From Kutzneria sp. 744 (GTDB lineage: Bacteria > Actinomycetota > Actinomycetes > Mycobacteriales > Pseudonocardiaceae): a stretch of DNA of 64,000 nt. A program made the translations under genes and the position numbers. This document shows positions 1 through 8,577 of this stretch, piece after piece. The stretch is from assembly GCF_000568255.1 (NCBI RefSeq), contig NZ_KK037166.1, positions 9,651,547 through 9,715,546 of the forward strand. Reading direction: 5' to 3'. The notes beneath the pieces are model-generated. The model ran no database searches. It was not told the origin of the DNA and saw only the letters and a program-made list of their open reading frames with translations. How positions within the stretch are numbered: position 1 is the first letter of the stretch; every line of letters begins with the position of its first letter.

Positions 1-226
1 TTGGCGCCGCGAACATCCGGGGCATCAGCCCCCACTTGGCGAAGGCCGACACGTTCGAACGCTGCGTGTGCTCGTCCCCCGCCCCGCCGGCGACGTACGA
101 CAGCAGCGACGGCGACAGGGCCTTCGCGGCCCGTGCCTCCAGCTCTTCGAAGACCATCGGCAGCGACGGCTGCACCCCGCGCAGCCCGCCGAAGTAGATC
201 TCGTACTGGAAGTCGCCGAAGGCCAC
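1..226 (-). CDS. Lactate 2-monooxygenase, N-terminal part (runs off window)
   Basis: Partial gene whose 5' end is in the window. The reverse-strand reading from a GTG at 226 gives [14 protein letters not shown], then a [11 protein letters not shown] stretch and [18 protein letters not shown]. This is the conserved N-terminus of the FMN-dependent alpha-hydroxy-acid oxidase family, closest to lactate 2-monooxygenase, which converts L-lactate and O2 to acetate, CO2 and water. A GGGAGGGA ribosome-binding site lies four bases before the GTG. The FMN and substrate-binding residues lie outside the window. It is divergent from a PucR-type regulator that is the obvious candidate controller. Other members of the family (lactate or mandelate dehydrogenase) cannot be fully excluded. 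Confidence 0.8.
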   Translation of the reverse strand, partial: MAFGDFQYEIYFGGLRGVQPSLPMVFEELEARAAKALSPSLLSYVAGGAGDEHTQRSNVSAFAKWGLMPRMFAAP

Positions 227-316
227 GATGTCCCTCCCGGTTGGCAGCTGTCACAATCCTCCGCCAGGTCAGGGCGGCAGCGTACTGCGAATTCACCCAG
301 TTCGCCGGCATGATGC

Positions 317-332
317 TTGTGACGGGTCACAA
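317..332. promoter_or_regulatory. Inverted repeat TTGTGAC-GG-GTCACAA, probable operator
   Basis: A perfect 7+7 bp inverted repeat with a 2-bp centre lies just before the ribosome-binding site of the PucR-type gene. A lone half-site GTCACAA occurs at 250-256, close to the start of the divergent lactate monooxygenase gene. The placement suggests autoregulation and control of the divergent gene. The regulator identity is inferred only from adjacency. Confidence 0.5.
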
Positions 333-345
333 CTGTGGAGGCGCG

Positions 346-1488
346 ATGCTCGACGGTGTGCACGTGCCGGCGCTGGTGGATCGGGTGCTGGCGCGGCTGG
401 TGGAGCGGCTGCCGACGTACGGGTCGATGCCGGTGGAGGCGCTGACGAGCGACGTCCGGCCGATGACCGAGCGCGTGCTGCGAGGCTTTGTCGAGGCGCT
501 GCCCGAAGGGGGAATGCCGGCGGCCGAGCTGGTGGCGCAGGCGAGGGAGTCGGCGATCGCCCGTGGGGAGGAGGGCATCCCGATGGAGGCGATCCTCGAC
601 GCGTATCTGCTCGGCCTGCAGGAGTGCGTCACCCACCTGCGGCCAGAGCTGGAGAAGGGCGCCATGTCGGAGGTGATCGACTTCTTCGGGGCGGCGCTGA
701 CCTTCCAACACGTGGTGCACCAGGCGATCGCGGCCGGCTTCCTGGAGCACCGGGCGAGCACGGTGGGGGAGACGCAGGCGGCGAGGGGCGCCCTGCTGGC
801 GGCGCTGACCGACGGAGGCGACGCGACGGACGCGGCCCTGAGGGCGGGGATCAGGCTGCCGGAGCGGTACGTGGTGGCGGCGCTGGCCATCGATCCGCAC
901 CCGGATGAGCTGCACGAAGGCGTCGACCACGTGATGGCCGGCCGCCGGAAGGTCCTCCGGGTCAGGAAGGAGCTGGAGCGGCAGGGACACGACGTGCTGA
1001 CGGCATTGAGCCCGACCGGAGGCATAGCCCTCCTGGCAATGGCCGGGGACGAGCGGCTGCACGCGCGGATCACCAAGGCGGCCGGCGCGAAGGTCACCGT
1101 GGCGATGGAGGAGGCAACGCCGGCGGAGGTGCCGAGGGCGGTGCGGCTGGCGCGGGAAGTGCTTGAGGTGGCGACGAAAACCCGACAGGAGCCGGGCATC
1201 TACCGGCTCGCCGATGTGCTGCTGGAGTACCAGCTGACCAGGCCGACGGAGGCGACCCCGCGGCTCGGGGCGACCCTCGACCCGGTGGACGAGGACCTCC
1301 TGCACACCCTCGACGCCTACCTGGATGCCGGACTGCGGCGTAATGCGACGGCGAAGGCGTTGGGGGTGCACGCGAACACCGTGGACAACCGGTTGCGCAG
1401 GATCGGCCGGCTCACGGGACTGGACCCGACGCGGCCGACGGATCTGCCGATGCTGAGGGCGGCGGTGGCGGTGCGGAGGATGGCTTGA
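346..1488 (+). CDS. PucR family transcriptional regulator
   Basis: 380-residue DNA-binding regulator. The C-terminus (about residues 320-380) holds the PucR-type helix-turn-helix, with the typical LRRNATAKALGVHANTVDNR sequence followed by LRRIGRLTGLDP. The N-terminal half is an all-helical sensory region and the middle is a GGDEF-like (CdaR-type) region without a catalytic motif. An upstream in-frame extension to position 1 has no coding character. The ATG at 346 was chosen because GGAGG at 337-341 precedes it and an inverted-repeat operator ends at 332. ATGs at 310 and 313 are alternatives. Being divergent from a lactate 2-monooxygenase gene, it probably controls that gene. Confidence 0.8.
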   Translation: MLDGVHVPALVDRVLARLVERLPTYGSMPVEALTSDVRPMTERVLRGFVEALPEGGMPAAELVAQARESAIARGEEGIPMEAILDAYLLGLQECVTHLRPELEKGAMSEVIDFFGAALTFQHVVHQAIAAGFLEHRASTVGETQAARGALLAALTDGGDATDAALRAGIRLPERYVVAALAIDPHPDELHEGVDHVMAGRRKVLRVRKELERQGHDVLTALSPTGGIALLAMAGDERLHARITKAAGAKVTVAMEEATPAEVPRAVRLAREVLEVATKTRQEPGIYRLADVLLEYQLTRPTEATPRLGATLDPVDEDLLHTLDAYLDAGLRRNATAKALGVHANTVDNRLRRIGRLTGLDPTRPTDLPMLRAAVAVRRMA

Positions 1489-1728
1489 GCGGCCGGCGGG
1501 AGGGAAAGAGCGCGAGGGCCCGGTGGGCGCTTGCCGAACGACTGCTCGGATCGACGGCATCGACTGGGCCGATCGGGGTAGCAAGGCCGCGCGCAGCTTG
1601 TTTAAATGTCAACCGTTTGAGCCCAGTCGTTTGATTACAAACGATTCTGACCGAACTCTGAAGTAATACGGCCGGAACATGCGGCATCCTCGGTGCACCC
1701 AGGAGTCCGGAGGAAGAGAAACATCCGC
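1489..1728. promoter_or_regulatory. Intergenic promoter region of the JAB-SnoaL-VOC operon
   Basis: No gene is seen in this 240-bp gap. Its A+T content rises from about 1600. A perfect inverted repeat TCGTTTG-ATTA-CAAACGA lies at 1627-1644, with a further CGTTTGA half-site just upstream, and a -10-like TAATAC follows at 1664-1669. The palindrome would overlap the -35 position, as expected for a TetR- or MarR-type repressor site. The controlling protein is unknown. GTG at 1693 is a possible but weaker start for the downstream gene. Confidence 0.45.
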
Positions 1729-2313
1729 ATGCCCAGTCATCACACCCCTGCCGTGGTGGTCTGCCCGCGGGTCGTCGAGCAGTTCCTGGACACCGCCCTG
1801 CCGGTGTACGAGAGGCTCACGCCCGAACATCCACTGCCGTGTTTTGCCGTGCTGCTGGGGAAGTCCACGCCCGCGGCGATGCACGTCCGCCGACTGGCCT
1901 TCGGCGCGAACGCGAGGACGACGGCCGGAGCGGCGATCGAGGAGTTCGCGACGACCATCGTGCCGAGGTTCGGCAGCGCGTACGAGAACACCGATCGCGG
2001 CTACTGGCTGGATCCGGCCGATCTGCTGCGCATCAACCGCGAGGCGGAGCGGACGGGGATGGACATCCTCGGCTCGATCCACATGCACCCGGACTGGCAC
2101 CGCATCACGCGCAAGGAAGAGGAACAGGCCTGCGCACTGTCCTCGCGGCCGACGGCGATGGACGAGCACGTGTTCGCGGAGGCGGGCTGGCCGGTCAACA
2201 TCATCTGCTACCTGGAACAGGTCAACGGCCTGACCAGCTACAACGTCGAGGCGTGGAACCCGAGCGGCGAACTGCTGCCGATACGCATGAGTGTGAAGGC
2301 GGAGGCGGCATGA
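1729..2313 (+). CDS. JAB/MPN-domain (Mov34-like) protein
   Basis: 194 residues resembling bacterial Mov34/MPN/PAD-1 proteins, which have the fold of JAMM metalloproteases and deubiquitinases. The core metal-binding signature is visible as ILGSIHMHPDWH (His-x-His-Pro), followed by a conserved-looking SSRPTAMDEH that supplies a Ser and an Asp. The spacing to that Asp is longer than in canonical JAMM enzymes, so peptidase activity is uncertain. The ATG at 1729 follows GGAGGAAGAG at 1709-1718. The stop overlaps the next start (ATGA), indicating translational coupling with a SnoaL-like gene. No ubiquitin-like or E1-like partner is nearby, so a role in small-molecule metabolism is as likely as proteolysis. 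Confidence 0.65.
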   Translation: MPSHHTPAVVVCPRVVEQFLDTALPVYERLTPEHPLPCFAVLLGKSTPAAMHVRRLAFGANARTTAGAAIEEFATTIVPRFGSAYENTDRGYWLDPADLLRINREAERTGMDILGSIHMHPDWHRITRKEEEQACALSSRPTAMDEHVFAEAGWPVNIICYLEQVNGLTSYNVEAWNPSGELLPIRMSVKAEAA

Positions 2314-2681
2314 GCGACGAGATCAAGGCGCTGTGGCAACGAATGGCCGAAGGCTGGGCGGCGGGCGACGGCGAGCGGTTCGCCGACGTCTTCGCGCCGG
2401 ACGCGGAGTTCGTGAACGTGCGGGGCGAACAGCAGCACGGCCGGGAGACGGTGGCGGCCAACCACGGGGCCCTGTTCCAGACCCGGTACCGCGACACGAA
2501 GCTCACGGCCGAGGTGCACAACATCCGGTTCATCACCGACGACGCGGCCGTGGTGCACGTGGCGTCCACAGTGCACACGCCGAACGGCGACACCACCGAC
2601 ACACATGCCCAGGCGGTGGTCGAGCGCCGCGACGGCGAATGGCTGATCACGGCCTTCCACAACATGATCCCAGCACGCTAG
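2310..2681 (+). CDS. SnoaL-like / NTF2-fold protein
   Basis: 123-residue single-domain protein of the SnoaL/DUF4440 type (NTF2-like cone fold). The typical opening WQRMAEGWAAGDGERFADVF, a central ADAEFVN-like strand and the closing GEWLITAFHNMI are all visible. Family members are small-molecule enzymes (cyclases, isomerases, hydrolases) or dimerising accessory domains, and no specific substrate can be read. It starts inside the stop of the JAB-domain gene and is followed 13 bp later by a VOC gene, so the three form one transcription unit. Confidence 0.75.
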   Translation: MSDEIKALWQRMAEGWAAGDGERFADVFAPDAEFVNVRGEQQHGRETVAANHGALFQTRYRDTKLTAEVHNIRFITDDAAVVHVASTVHTPNGDTTDTHAQAVVERRDGEWLITAFHNMIPAR

Positions 2682-2694
2682 GAGCAGACAGAAG

Positions 2695-3072
2695 ATGCCC
2701 ACCGCCAAGCTGCGCCACCTCGCCTTCACCGCCCGCGACGCGGTCAAGCTGGCCCACTTCTACCGGGACCAGTTCGGCATGCGGATTTTCCACACCGACC
2801 CGGACGGCAGCCAGTTCCTCACCGACGGCTACATCAACCTGGCGATCATCCAGCAGGCCCTCGACGGCGACGTGCCGACCGGCTTCAACCACTTCGGCTT
2901 CCACGTCGACGACGTCGAAGGCGCGATGACCGGCCTCGTCGAGGCCGGCCTGCCCAAGCCGGCGTCGCGGCACACCACCCGGCCGTTCGCCGAGTACCGG
3001 GCCATCGACCCCGAGGGCAACTGGTTCGACCTGTCGGGCCACGGCTTCCTGCCGCCGACCGAAGAGCGCTGA
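2695..3072 (+). CDS. VOC (glyoxalase/dioxygenase-fold) family protein
   Basis: 125-residue vicinal-oxygen-chelate protein with two beta-alpha-beta-beta-beta modules. Likely metal ligands are His8 in LRHLAF, His66 or His70 in NHFGFHVDD, and Glu100 in AEYRAIDPEGN, which gives the usual His/His/Glu pattern. Family members include dioxygenases, glyoxalases and antibiotic-binding proteins, and the sequence does not pick one. It is the third gene of the JAB-SnoaL-VOC operon, which ends at a strong hairpin terminator. Confidence 0.75.
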   Translation: MPTAKLRHLAFTARDAVKLAHFYRDQFGMRIFHTDPDGSQFLTDGYINLAIIQQALDGDVPTGFNHFGFHVDDVEGAMTGLVEAGLPKPASRHTTRPFAEYRAIDPEGNWFDLSGHGFLPPTEER

Positions 3073-3078
3073 ACGCGA

Positions 3079-3106
3079 ACGGGGGCCGCCCGAAAGCGGC
3101 CCCCGT
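3079..3106. terminator. Bidirectional hairpin terminator
   Basis: A perfect 11-bp stem, ACGGGGGCCGC pairing with GCGGCCCCCGT, closes a CCGAAA loop. It lies between the VOC gene and the convergent glucanase gene and can serve both. There is no long U-tract, as is usual in high-G+C actinomycetes. Confidence 0.8.
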
Positions 3107-3114
3107 CAACGACA

Positions 3115-5313
3115 TCACGCCATGTCGACCTCGAACTCGGATATCTGCCCGGCCGGCCAGCCGGTGTTGCCGGTGATGGTCAGCCGCACGTACCGCTGGC
3201 TCGATGCGCCGAACGACGCCGAAGCGGTGTTGCCGGACGCCGGATCGAACACATAACCCCGTGACGCCACGAGCGTGGACCACGTGTTGCCGTCATTGCT
3301 GCCCTGCACGGCAATTGTCTGCGTGCGGGCGCCCCACGCGGAGGACGGCGGCAGCTTCAGCACGACCTTGTTGATCGAGTACCCCTGGCCGAGGTCGACG
3401 GTCAACGTCTGCGGGAAGGCGTTGTTGGTGCTCTCCCAGTAGGTGCTGGCGTTGCCGTCGTTGGCGTTGCCTGGCGGGAAGCCGCCCTGCGAGCCGCTGG
3501 CCGAGATTGCCTTGCCACGCGCCAGGTTCGTGCCGGACGACGGCGGCGCGGGCGGACCCGAGTTGGGCGGCGGCCAGGAGGCGCACTCGCCCCACGTGCC
3601 GCTGTAGCCGTTGTTGCCGGAGCCGTTGAAGGTCATCTTCGGCGCCGAGGTCGGATACGGGCAGTTGTACGTGCCGACCACGCCGACCCCGCTGGCACTG
3701 ACATTGCTGATGGACACCGAGCCCTGGGTCTGCGACTGGACGACGAAGGTGCCGACGCCCTGCACGGTCGCGCCGTTGACGGTGATGCCCTGGATGGTCT
3801 TGCCGGCGCCGTTGCCGTCGATGAACTGGATCGCCTCGTACGGGCTGTCGATCGCCTTGAACCCGGTGACGTTGATGGCCACGCCGGTGATCGCCTGGTC
3901 ACGGGCGTCGAACCACAGCGCCCCGACCCCGAACTGCCAGTTGGGATCCAGCGCTCCGGCCCGCAGGGTCGTGTTGTTGGACAACGTGATCGTGCCGCCG
4001 AGGGGAACGCTGCTGAACCGGTTGGCGACGAGGATGCCGCCGCCCAGCGCGTTGGTGTCCTGGACCAGGTTGCCGCTGACGGTGTTGTCGGAACCGCCGT
4101 ACAGCGCGATCCCGTTGGCCAGGTTCGGCTGCACGACGGTGTTGTTGGTCAGCGAGTTGCCGGAGTCGGCCTGCCCGTTGGACCACAGTGCCAGGCCGTC
4201 GTCGCCGTTGTTGCGCAGATAGTTGTTGCTGAGTGTGGAATTGGTGACCGCGCCGTCGAAGTTGACGCCGTCGGCCATGGTGTCGATGATCCGGTTGTTG
4301 CTGATGGTCAGGTTGCTGGACGCCCCGTTCATCAGCCACAGGCCGCACTTGGTGTCCTGGATCCACAGGTTCTGCACCACGGATCCGTTGCCCAGCACGC
4401 CGTGGAAGCCGTTGTCGGGGCTGCCGTCGTTGCGCTCGGTGACGTCGCCGAAGATCGCGAAGTCGGAGAGCTTGATGTTGCCGGACGCGCCGCCGTTGTT
4501 GAAGATGTTGTTGCCGTGCAAGGTGGTGTACCACGGTCCGGCGCCGCGGATGGTCACCTGGTCGACCTGGAGGGCCGACGAGATCTCGAACCGGCCGGAG
4601 GGGATCCACACCGTCTTGCCCTGCGACTTCGCGGCCGAGATGGCGTTGCGGAAGGCCTGCGAGTCGTCGGACGAGTCGTCGGCCGTGGCCCCGTAGTCGG
4701 TCACCGACAAGGAGCCGCCGGGCTGCGCCGCCGCGCCGCCGACCTGCTCGAAGTCGGCGAGGTCGATGGTGGCCTGGCCGACGTCGCCGCCGTCGGCCTG
4801 CACCCGGACCTTGGCCCCGGCGCTCAGGTTCTGGCCCAGCAGCAGCCGGGAGTCGTCGTAGAAATGGTGATTCTTGGCGCCCGGGATCCAGCCGGTGTCG
4901 ATGTACATGTACCGGGAGGTCACGGACAGGCCGCTGGCCAGCTTGGATCCGTTGACGTACACGGAAAGCCGGCCGGAGCTGCCGTCGGGCAGGTTGTAGT
5001 GGACGTTGATCGAGTTGGCCGCGGTGGGCAGCGTGAACTCGACGTACTGGCCCTGGCCGATGCGCACGGCCTGCCGGCCGGAGGCCTCGGAGGCCAGGCT
5101 GGCCTGGGTGTAGTCGGGACCGACGGCGGCGCCGTTGGTGGCCGAGCACTCGGCCTCCACCGTGCGGAACGGCACGGACGCGCCGCCGGAGGCGGTGGTC
5201 GGACAGGTGGCCGCGGCGGCCGGCACGGCCCCGGTGAGCAGGGCGGCGCCCGAGGCGATCAGCGTCGCGGCCAGCAATACGGGCATGCCAAAGGCAGGGT
5301 TGGCAGGCTTCAT
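3115..5313 (-). CDS. Secreted beta-helix glycoside hydrolase, probable GH87 alpha-1,3-glucanase
   Basis: 732-residue exported enzyme. Residues 1-35 form a signal peptide ending near AAAA-TCP. Residues of about 36-190 are a CBM6/CBM35-like carbohydrate-binding domain (RTVEAE start, ADFEQVG end). From about 205 to 570 runs a right-handed parallel beta-helix beginning VTDYGATADDSSDDSQAF with repeated N-N ladder turns and acidic clusters (DGVNFDG, NNGDDGLALWS). A Pro/Ser linker (PPPNSGPPAPPSSG) leads to a C-terminal F5/8 type C (discoidin/CBM32) domain. The order CBM6, beta-helix, discoidin matches mycodextranase/alpha-1,3-glucanase (GH87) enzymes that attack fungal wall glucan. A GH28-related pectinase-like activity is the alternative. 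Confidence 0.7.
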   Translation of the reverse strand: MKPANPAFGMPVLLAATLIASGAALLTGAVPAAAATCPTTASGGASVPFRTVEAECSATNGAAVGPDYTQASLASEASGRQAVRIGQGQYVEFTLPTAANSINVHYNLPDGSSGRLSVYVNGSKLASGLSVTSRYMYIDTGWIPGAKNHHFYDDSRLLLGQNLSAGAKVRVQADGGDVGQATIDLADFEQVGGAAAQPGGSLSVTDYGATADDSSDDSQAFRNAISAAKSQGKTVWIPSGRFEISSALQVDQVTIRGAGPWYTTLHGNNIFNNGGASGNIKLSDFAIFGDVTERNDGSPDNGFHGVLGNGSVVQNLWIQDTKCGLWLMNGASSNLTISNNRIIDTMADGVNFDGAVTNSTLSNNYLRNNGDDGLALWSNGQADSGNSLTNNTVVQPNLANGIALYGGSDNTVSGNLVQDTNALGGGILVANRFSSVPLGGTITLSNNTTLRAGALDPNWQFGVGALWFDARDQAITGVAINVTGFKAIDSPYEAIQFIDGNGAGKTIQGITVNGATVQGVGTFVVQSQTQGSVSISNVSASGVGVVGTYNCPYPTSAPKMTFNGSGNNGYSGTWGECASWPPPNSGPPAPPSSGTNLARGKAISASGSQGGFPPGNANDGNASTYWESTNNAFPQTLTVDLGQGYSINKVVLKLPPSSAWGARTQTIAVQGSNDGNTWSTLVASRGYVFDPASGNTASASFGASSQRYVRLTITGNTGWPAGQISEFEVDMA

Positions 5314-5366
5314 CGACTGCTCGCTTCCTGGTCCCGCGAGGCAGGGTGCGAGACCACGTGCAGCGG

Positions 5367-5395
5367 ACTATACGAATTACGACACTTGGCCGCAA
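5367..5395 (-). promoter_or_regulatory. Sigma-70-type promoter of the glucanase gene
   Basis: Reading the minus strand, TTGCGG (5395-5390) and TATAGT (5372-5367) are separated by exactly 17 bp. Transcription would start near 5360 and leave a leader of about 47 nt before the ATG at 5313. Confidence 0.55.
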
Positions 5396-5432
5396 GAGTT
5401 GTACTGAGAAGTGAAAGAAGGCGACAACACGG

Positions 5433-8400
5433 TCACGCGGTGGCCAGGATGATCATTTCCGTCGGTTTCCAGTGCCCGGTCGACCGGTTCTGCAGCAGGG
5501 TGGCGCCGGCCGCGAGGGCCCGGAAACGCCGGCCCAGCTCCACCTCCCGCGGATCGGTCACCTCGCCGGCCAGGCACAGCGCGGCCAGCCGGATCGCGGA
5601 GACGGTGTCGTCGGCCAGCGGCTCGCGGCGCTCGAACACCGGCCCGGCCACCCGCTCAAACGCCACCGCGGCCAGGCACGACCAGGCCGACGGCCCCGAG
5701 TCCGAGTCCTGCTCCTCGTCCTCGTCGTCCCCGTCTGTGGCGTGATACAGCGCGATCATGTCCTTGCGTGCGGCCGTCGCCATCGGAATGAGCAGGTCCG
5801 GCGACGGGATGATCGGCTCCGGCAGCCGGCTGGCCGCGCACAGCCATTCGGCGAACCGCGCCGACCAGTTGTGGGGCGTGGCATCGGAGAACAGCCAGTC
5901 GAAGAGGTTCGACAACATCCGCCCCATCGGACGATCCGGGGTCGCGGTGTTGTCCAGGGCCTTGGGCAACGCGAACACCGCGGCCAGCACCGGCGGGAGC
6001 TCGGCGACCAGCTCACGGGCCAGCGCCGCGCCCCGCTCCAGCACCCGCCGACGCTCGGCCTTCGGGGCCAGGGCGACCGCCCGCACCACCTCGCGGGTCT
6101 GGTCGATCGCCTCGTCCAGCCGGCCGTCCCCGAACACACCCTTGGCCCGCTCCAACGCCGCCGCGATGGCCAGCGGCCGATCTTTGCTGCGCTGGCGAAC
6201 CCGGGCCAGCGCCACGTCAAGGTCCATGCCCCGCACGTGACGGCGCTGTGCCTTGGTGCGCACGTTCTCCAGCGCCCACTCCAGCCGCAGCGTCAGCAGC
6301 CGGGCTTCGACCAACGCCTGCACCAGCAGCAGCCGGGCCAGCGTGATGTTCCAGCGTCCGACGTCGTCGGCGACGGCCCTGGTCAGCGCGGAATCGCTGA
6401 CCAGGTGGGGATTGCGCTGCCGACTCCACAGCTCCTGACCGGACCCGATCCACACCGCGCACGGCGGCAGCGACAGCTCCGCCAGCTGCTCGGCGTCCGG
6501 CAGCCGATAGGCCTGGCTGGCGGAGATCTTGTTGACCCAGTTGGTGAACGCCACCGCGTCGGTGCCGCGAACGCCCAGCACCGGCTTGTCGCGGCTGTAT
6601 CGGACGTCCTTCCGATCCGGTCCGGGCCACCCGGTTTCCTGTCGGTACAGCCAATACAGGCCGTTGGTCACCGGCCGCGCGCAGATCCGGCCGCCGCTGG
6701 CGGTCCGCGCGACATGCCGCAGCTGCCGGGTGACCAGCACGCCGGCCATCAGCCGCCGACGATCGGCCGGAGCCCCTGGGGCGTAGGCGGAATCCAGCAG
6801 CCCGTCGATCCGATCCCGCAGCTCGGGGGCCAGCTCGCTGGCCTCCTCGGCGCAGTCGAAAGCCAGCAGCAGCGCCGTCATGCTGGCCGACTCAAGGCAG
6901 GCGGCGACGATCTGGTCCGCGTCGGCGCCGGCGACGTAGAGCAGCGTCGTCTCCCGCCACCACACGTCGTCCACCCTCTCGGCCAGCACGTGCGCCAATC
7001 GCTTGTCCCTCACGTGACAGGCGGCCAGATACTCCTGGAAAGTGTGGTGGGCGAAGGAGAAGATGCCGCTCTCCCGCTCGATCAGCAGTCCGTTGGAGCT
7101 GACGTCGCTCAGGAAGTCCTCGACACTGACCTCACGGGACATCCGTCGCAGCCCGGCACGGATCGCCGTCGTGACAACATCTTTCGGCACGTCGCGGGTC
7201 TGCCGCTCCATCATCCGGTACGCCAACCCGCGCAGCAGCGCCTCTTTGCGGTCGCCCCGCAGCTCCACCGGCAGCTTCTTGGTCTCCTGCCGTCGCCACA
7301 GCATGACCTCGCAGATCTCACCGTACAGATCGGCTCGACTGCCCGGCAGCACGCCCCGATACCGGTGCACGTTGGCCATCATGGTGAGCAGCAAGGGATT
7401 CACGGTCAGCTGATGCAGAGAGGGCGCCTGGGCCAGGCGGTCCAGCAGGTCGTGGGCGGCCTTGTCGGCCCGCTGCCGCGCGGTGTCGGCCCCGCCGGTG
7501 ATCTTTCGTTCCAGGGCGGAATACCAGCGGTGCACGAACTCCGTGACCTGACCGTCGTTGAAGTTGCACACCTGCAACACGATCGTGCCGGTGACGCGGG
7601 CGGTGCGGTAGCCGTGGGGCCTCGACGTGACAACAAAATCGTTGCGTGGATACTGTCGAACCTGGTGCTCCACCCACGCCGCGACCGTCTCCCGGTCCTG
7701 CTGCCGCGCCACCTCGTCCAGGCCGTCCAACAGCACCACGCAACTGCCGGCCATCAGTCGCCGCTCGAACCAGTTGCCGGGGTCCTCGATGTTGTACCGC
7801 TCCAGTTCGCGGCGCAGCAGCGCGGCGACGCTGATCCGCGGACTGGCCACAATGGACGCCACGTGGTCACGGAGGTAGAGCAGCATCGGCACCTTGCGGC
7901 GACGGCCACGGGGCTGCTTGAGGATCTCACGGCCGGTCTGCCGCAACAGGGTCGTCTTGCCGCTGCCCGGCGCACCGAGCACCGCCAGCACCTGCGGCTG
8001 CGGCCGGTCGAGGAACTCCCACAGCCGCCGCCGCTCCTCCCCACCGACGTTCTCGTCGCCGATCAGCCCCACCTGCGCCTTGTCCGGCGACCGCGGCTCC
8101 AGGCTGACGTCGACGAAGATCTCCTCCAGATCCGGCTGGTAGAAGCCGGTGTTGGCCGGTCCCTGCGCCTCCGAGGCCCGCAGCAGCGGCAGCATGAAGT
8201 CCCGGTACTTGCGGCCGAAGCCGCTCAGCCACCGCACCACCGCCTGGTCCAGACCCTTGACCGCCCGCTCACGCCACTTCGTGGCCACGTCGCCGAGGAT
8301 GTCCCCGATGTACACCAGCACCGCGACGGCGCCCTCGCACAGCACGAGCAGCAAGAACGCGAGCGCCGGTCGGCCCTCCGCCAGCCCGACCGCCGCGGGC

Positions 8401-8453
8401 ACGCCACCGGCGAGCGCCGCCGCCAACCGCGCCCGGTTCGAGGTTCGTCCCAC
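5433..8453 (-). CDS. Membrane-tethered NACHT NTPase with degenerate FGE-like domain
   Basis: 1006-residue STAND-class ATPase. One hydrophobic segment (about 30-52) should anchor it in the membrane. The NACHT domain has Walker A GAPGSGKTT (160-168), Walker B CVVLLDGLDEVA (238-249) and the arginine-sensor-like VVTSRPHGYR. The helical part ends with the typical FAHHTFQEYLAACHV (468-481). Residues of about 592-660 (PVTNGLY, then PVLGVRGTDAVAFTNWVN and YRLPDAEQLAEL) resemble the formylglycine-generating-enzyme/sulfatase-modifying fold but are truncated. The C-terminus is helical with an acidic DDEDEEQDSD patch. Bacterial NACHT proteins are known antiphage and signalling switches. It starts with GTG 124 bp from the divergent DUF4132 operon, which may be functionally linked. 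Confidence 0.8.
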   Translation of the reverse strand: MGRTSNRARLAAALAGGVPAAVGLAEGRPALAFLLLVLCEGAVAVLVYIGDILGDVATKWRERAVKGLDQAVVRWLSGFGRKYRDFMLPLLRASEAQGPANTGFYQPDLEEIFVDVSLEPRSPDKAQVGLIGDENVGGEERRRLWEFLDRPQPQVLAVLGAPGSGKTTLLRQTGREILKQPRGRRRKVPMLLYLRDHVASIVASPRISVAALLRRELERYNIEDPGNWFERRLMAGSCVVLLDGLDEVARQQDRETVAAWVEHQVRQYPRNDFVVTSRPHGYRTARVTGTIVLQVCNFNDGQVTEFVHRWYSALERKITGGADTARQRADKAAHDLLDRLAQAPSLHQLTVNPLLLTMMANVHRYRGVLPGSRADLYGEICEVMLWRRQETKKLPVELRGDRKEALLRGLAYRMMERQTRDVPKDVVTTAIRAGLRRMSREVSVEDFLSDVSSNGLLIERESGIFSFAHHTFQEYLAACHVRDKRLAHVLAERVDDVWWRETTLLYVAGADADQIVAACLESASMTALLLAFDCAEEASELAPELRDRIDGLLDSAYAPGAPADRRRLMAGVLVTRQLRHVARTASGGRICARPVTNGLYWLYRQETGWPGPDRKDVRYSRDKPVLGVRGTDAVAFTNWVNKISASQAYRLPDAEQLAELSLPPCAVWIGSGQELWSRQRNPHLVSDSALTRAVADDVGRWNITLARLLLVQALVEARLLTLRLEWALENVRTKAQRRHVRGMDLDVALARVRQRSKDRPLAIAAALERAKGVFGDGRLDEAIDQTREVVRAVALAPKAERRRVLERGAALARELVAELPPVLAAVFALPKALDNTATPDRPMGRMLSNLFDWLFSDATPHNWSARFAEWLCAASRLPEPIIPSPDLLIPMATAARKDMIALYHATDGDDEDEEQDSDSGPSAWSCLAAVAFERVAGPVFERREPLADDTVSAIRLAALCLAGEVTDPREVELGRRFRALAAGATLLQNRSTGHWKPTEMIILATA

Positions 8454-8577
8454 GGGCTGGCTTATCGCGGCTGCCGCCAGGACGTGACGTCAACTCGCCC
8501 GTTCGGCGCAAACCGGAGATTGTCAGACCTCTCCCGTAGGGTTCGTCCCAGTGCGGGCTCAGGAGGGGAAAACAAGG

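Noticed and set aside
1-345. N-terminal extension of the PucR frame to the window start
   Set aside because: The residues are low-complexity Arg/Pro/Ala, it overlaps the lactate monooxygenase gene antisense, and a good ribosome-binding site precedes 346.
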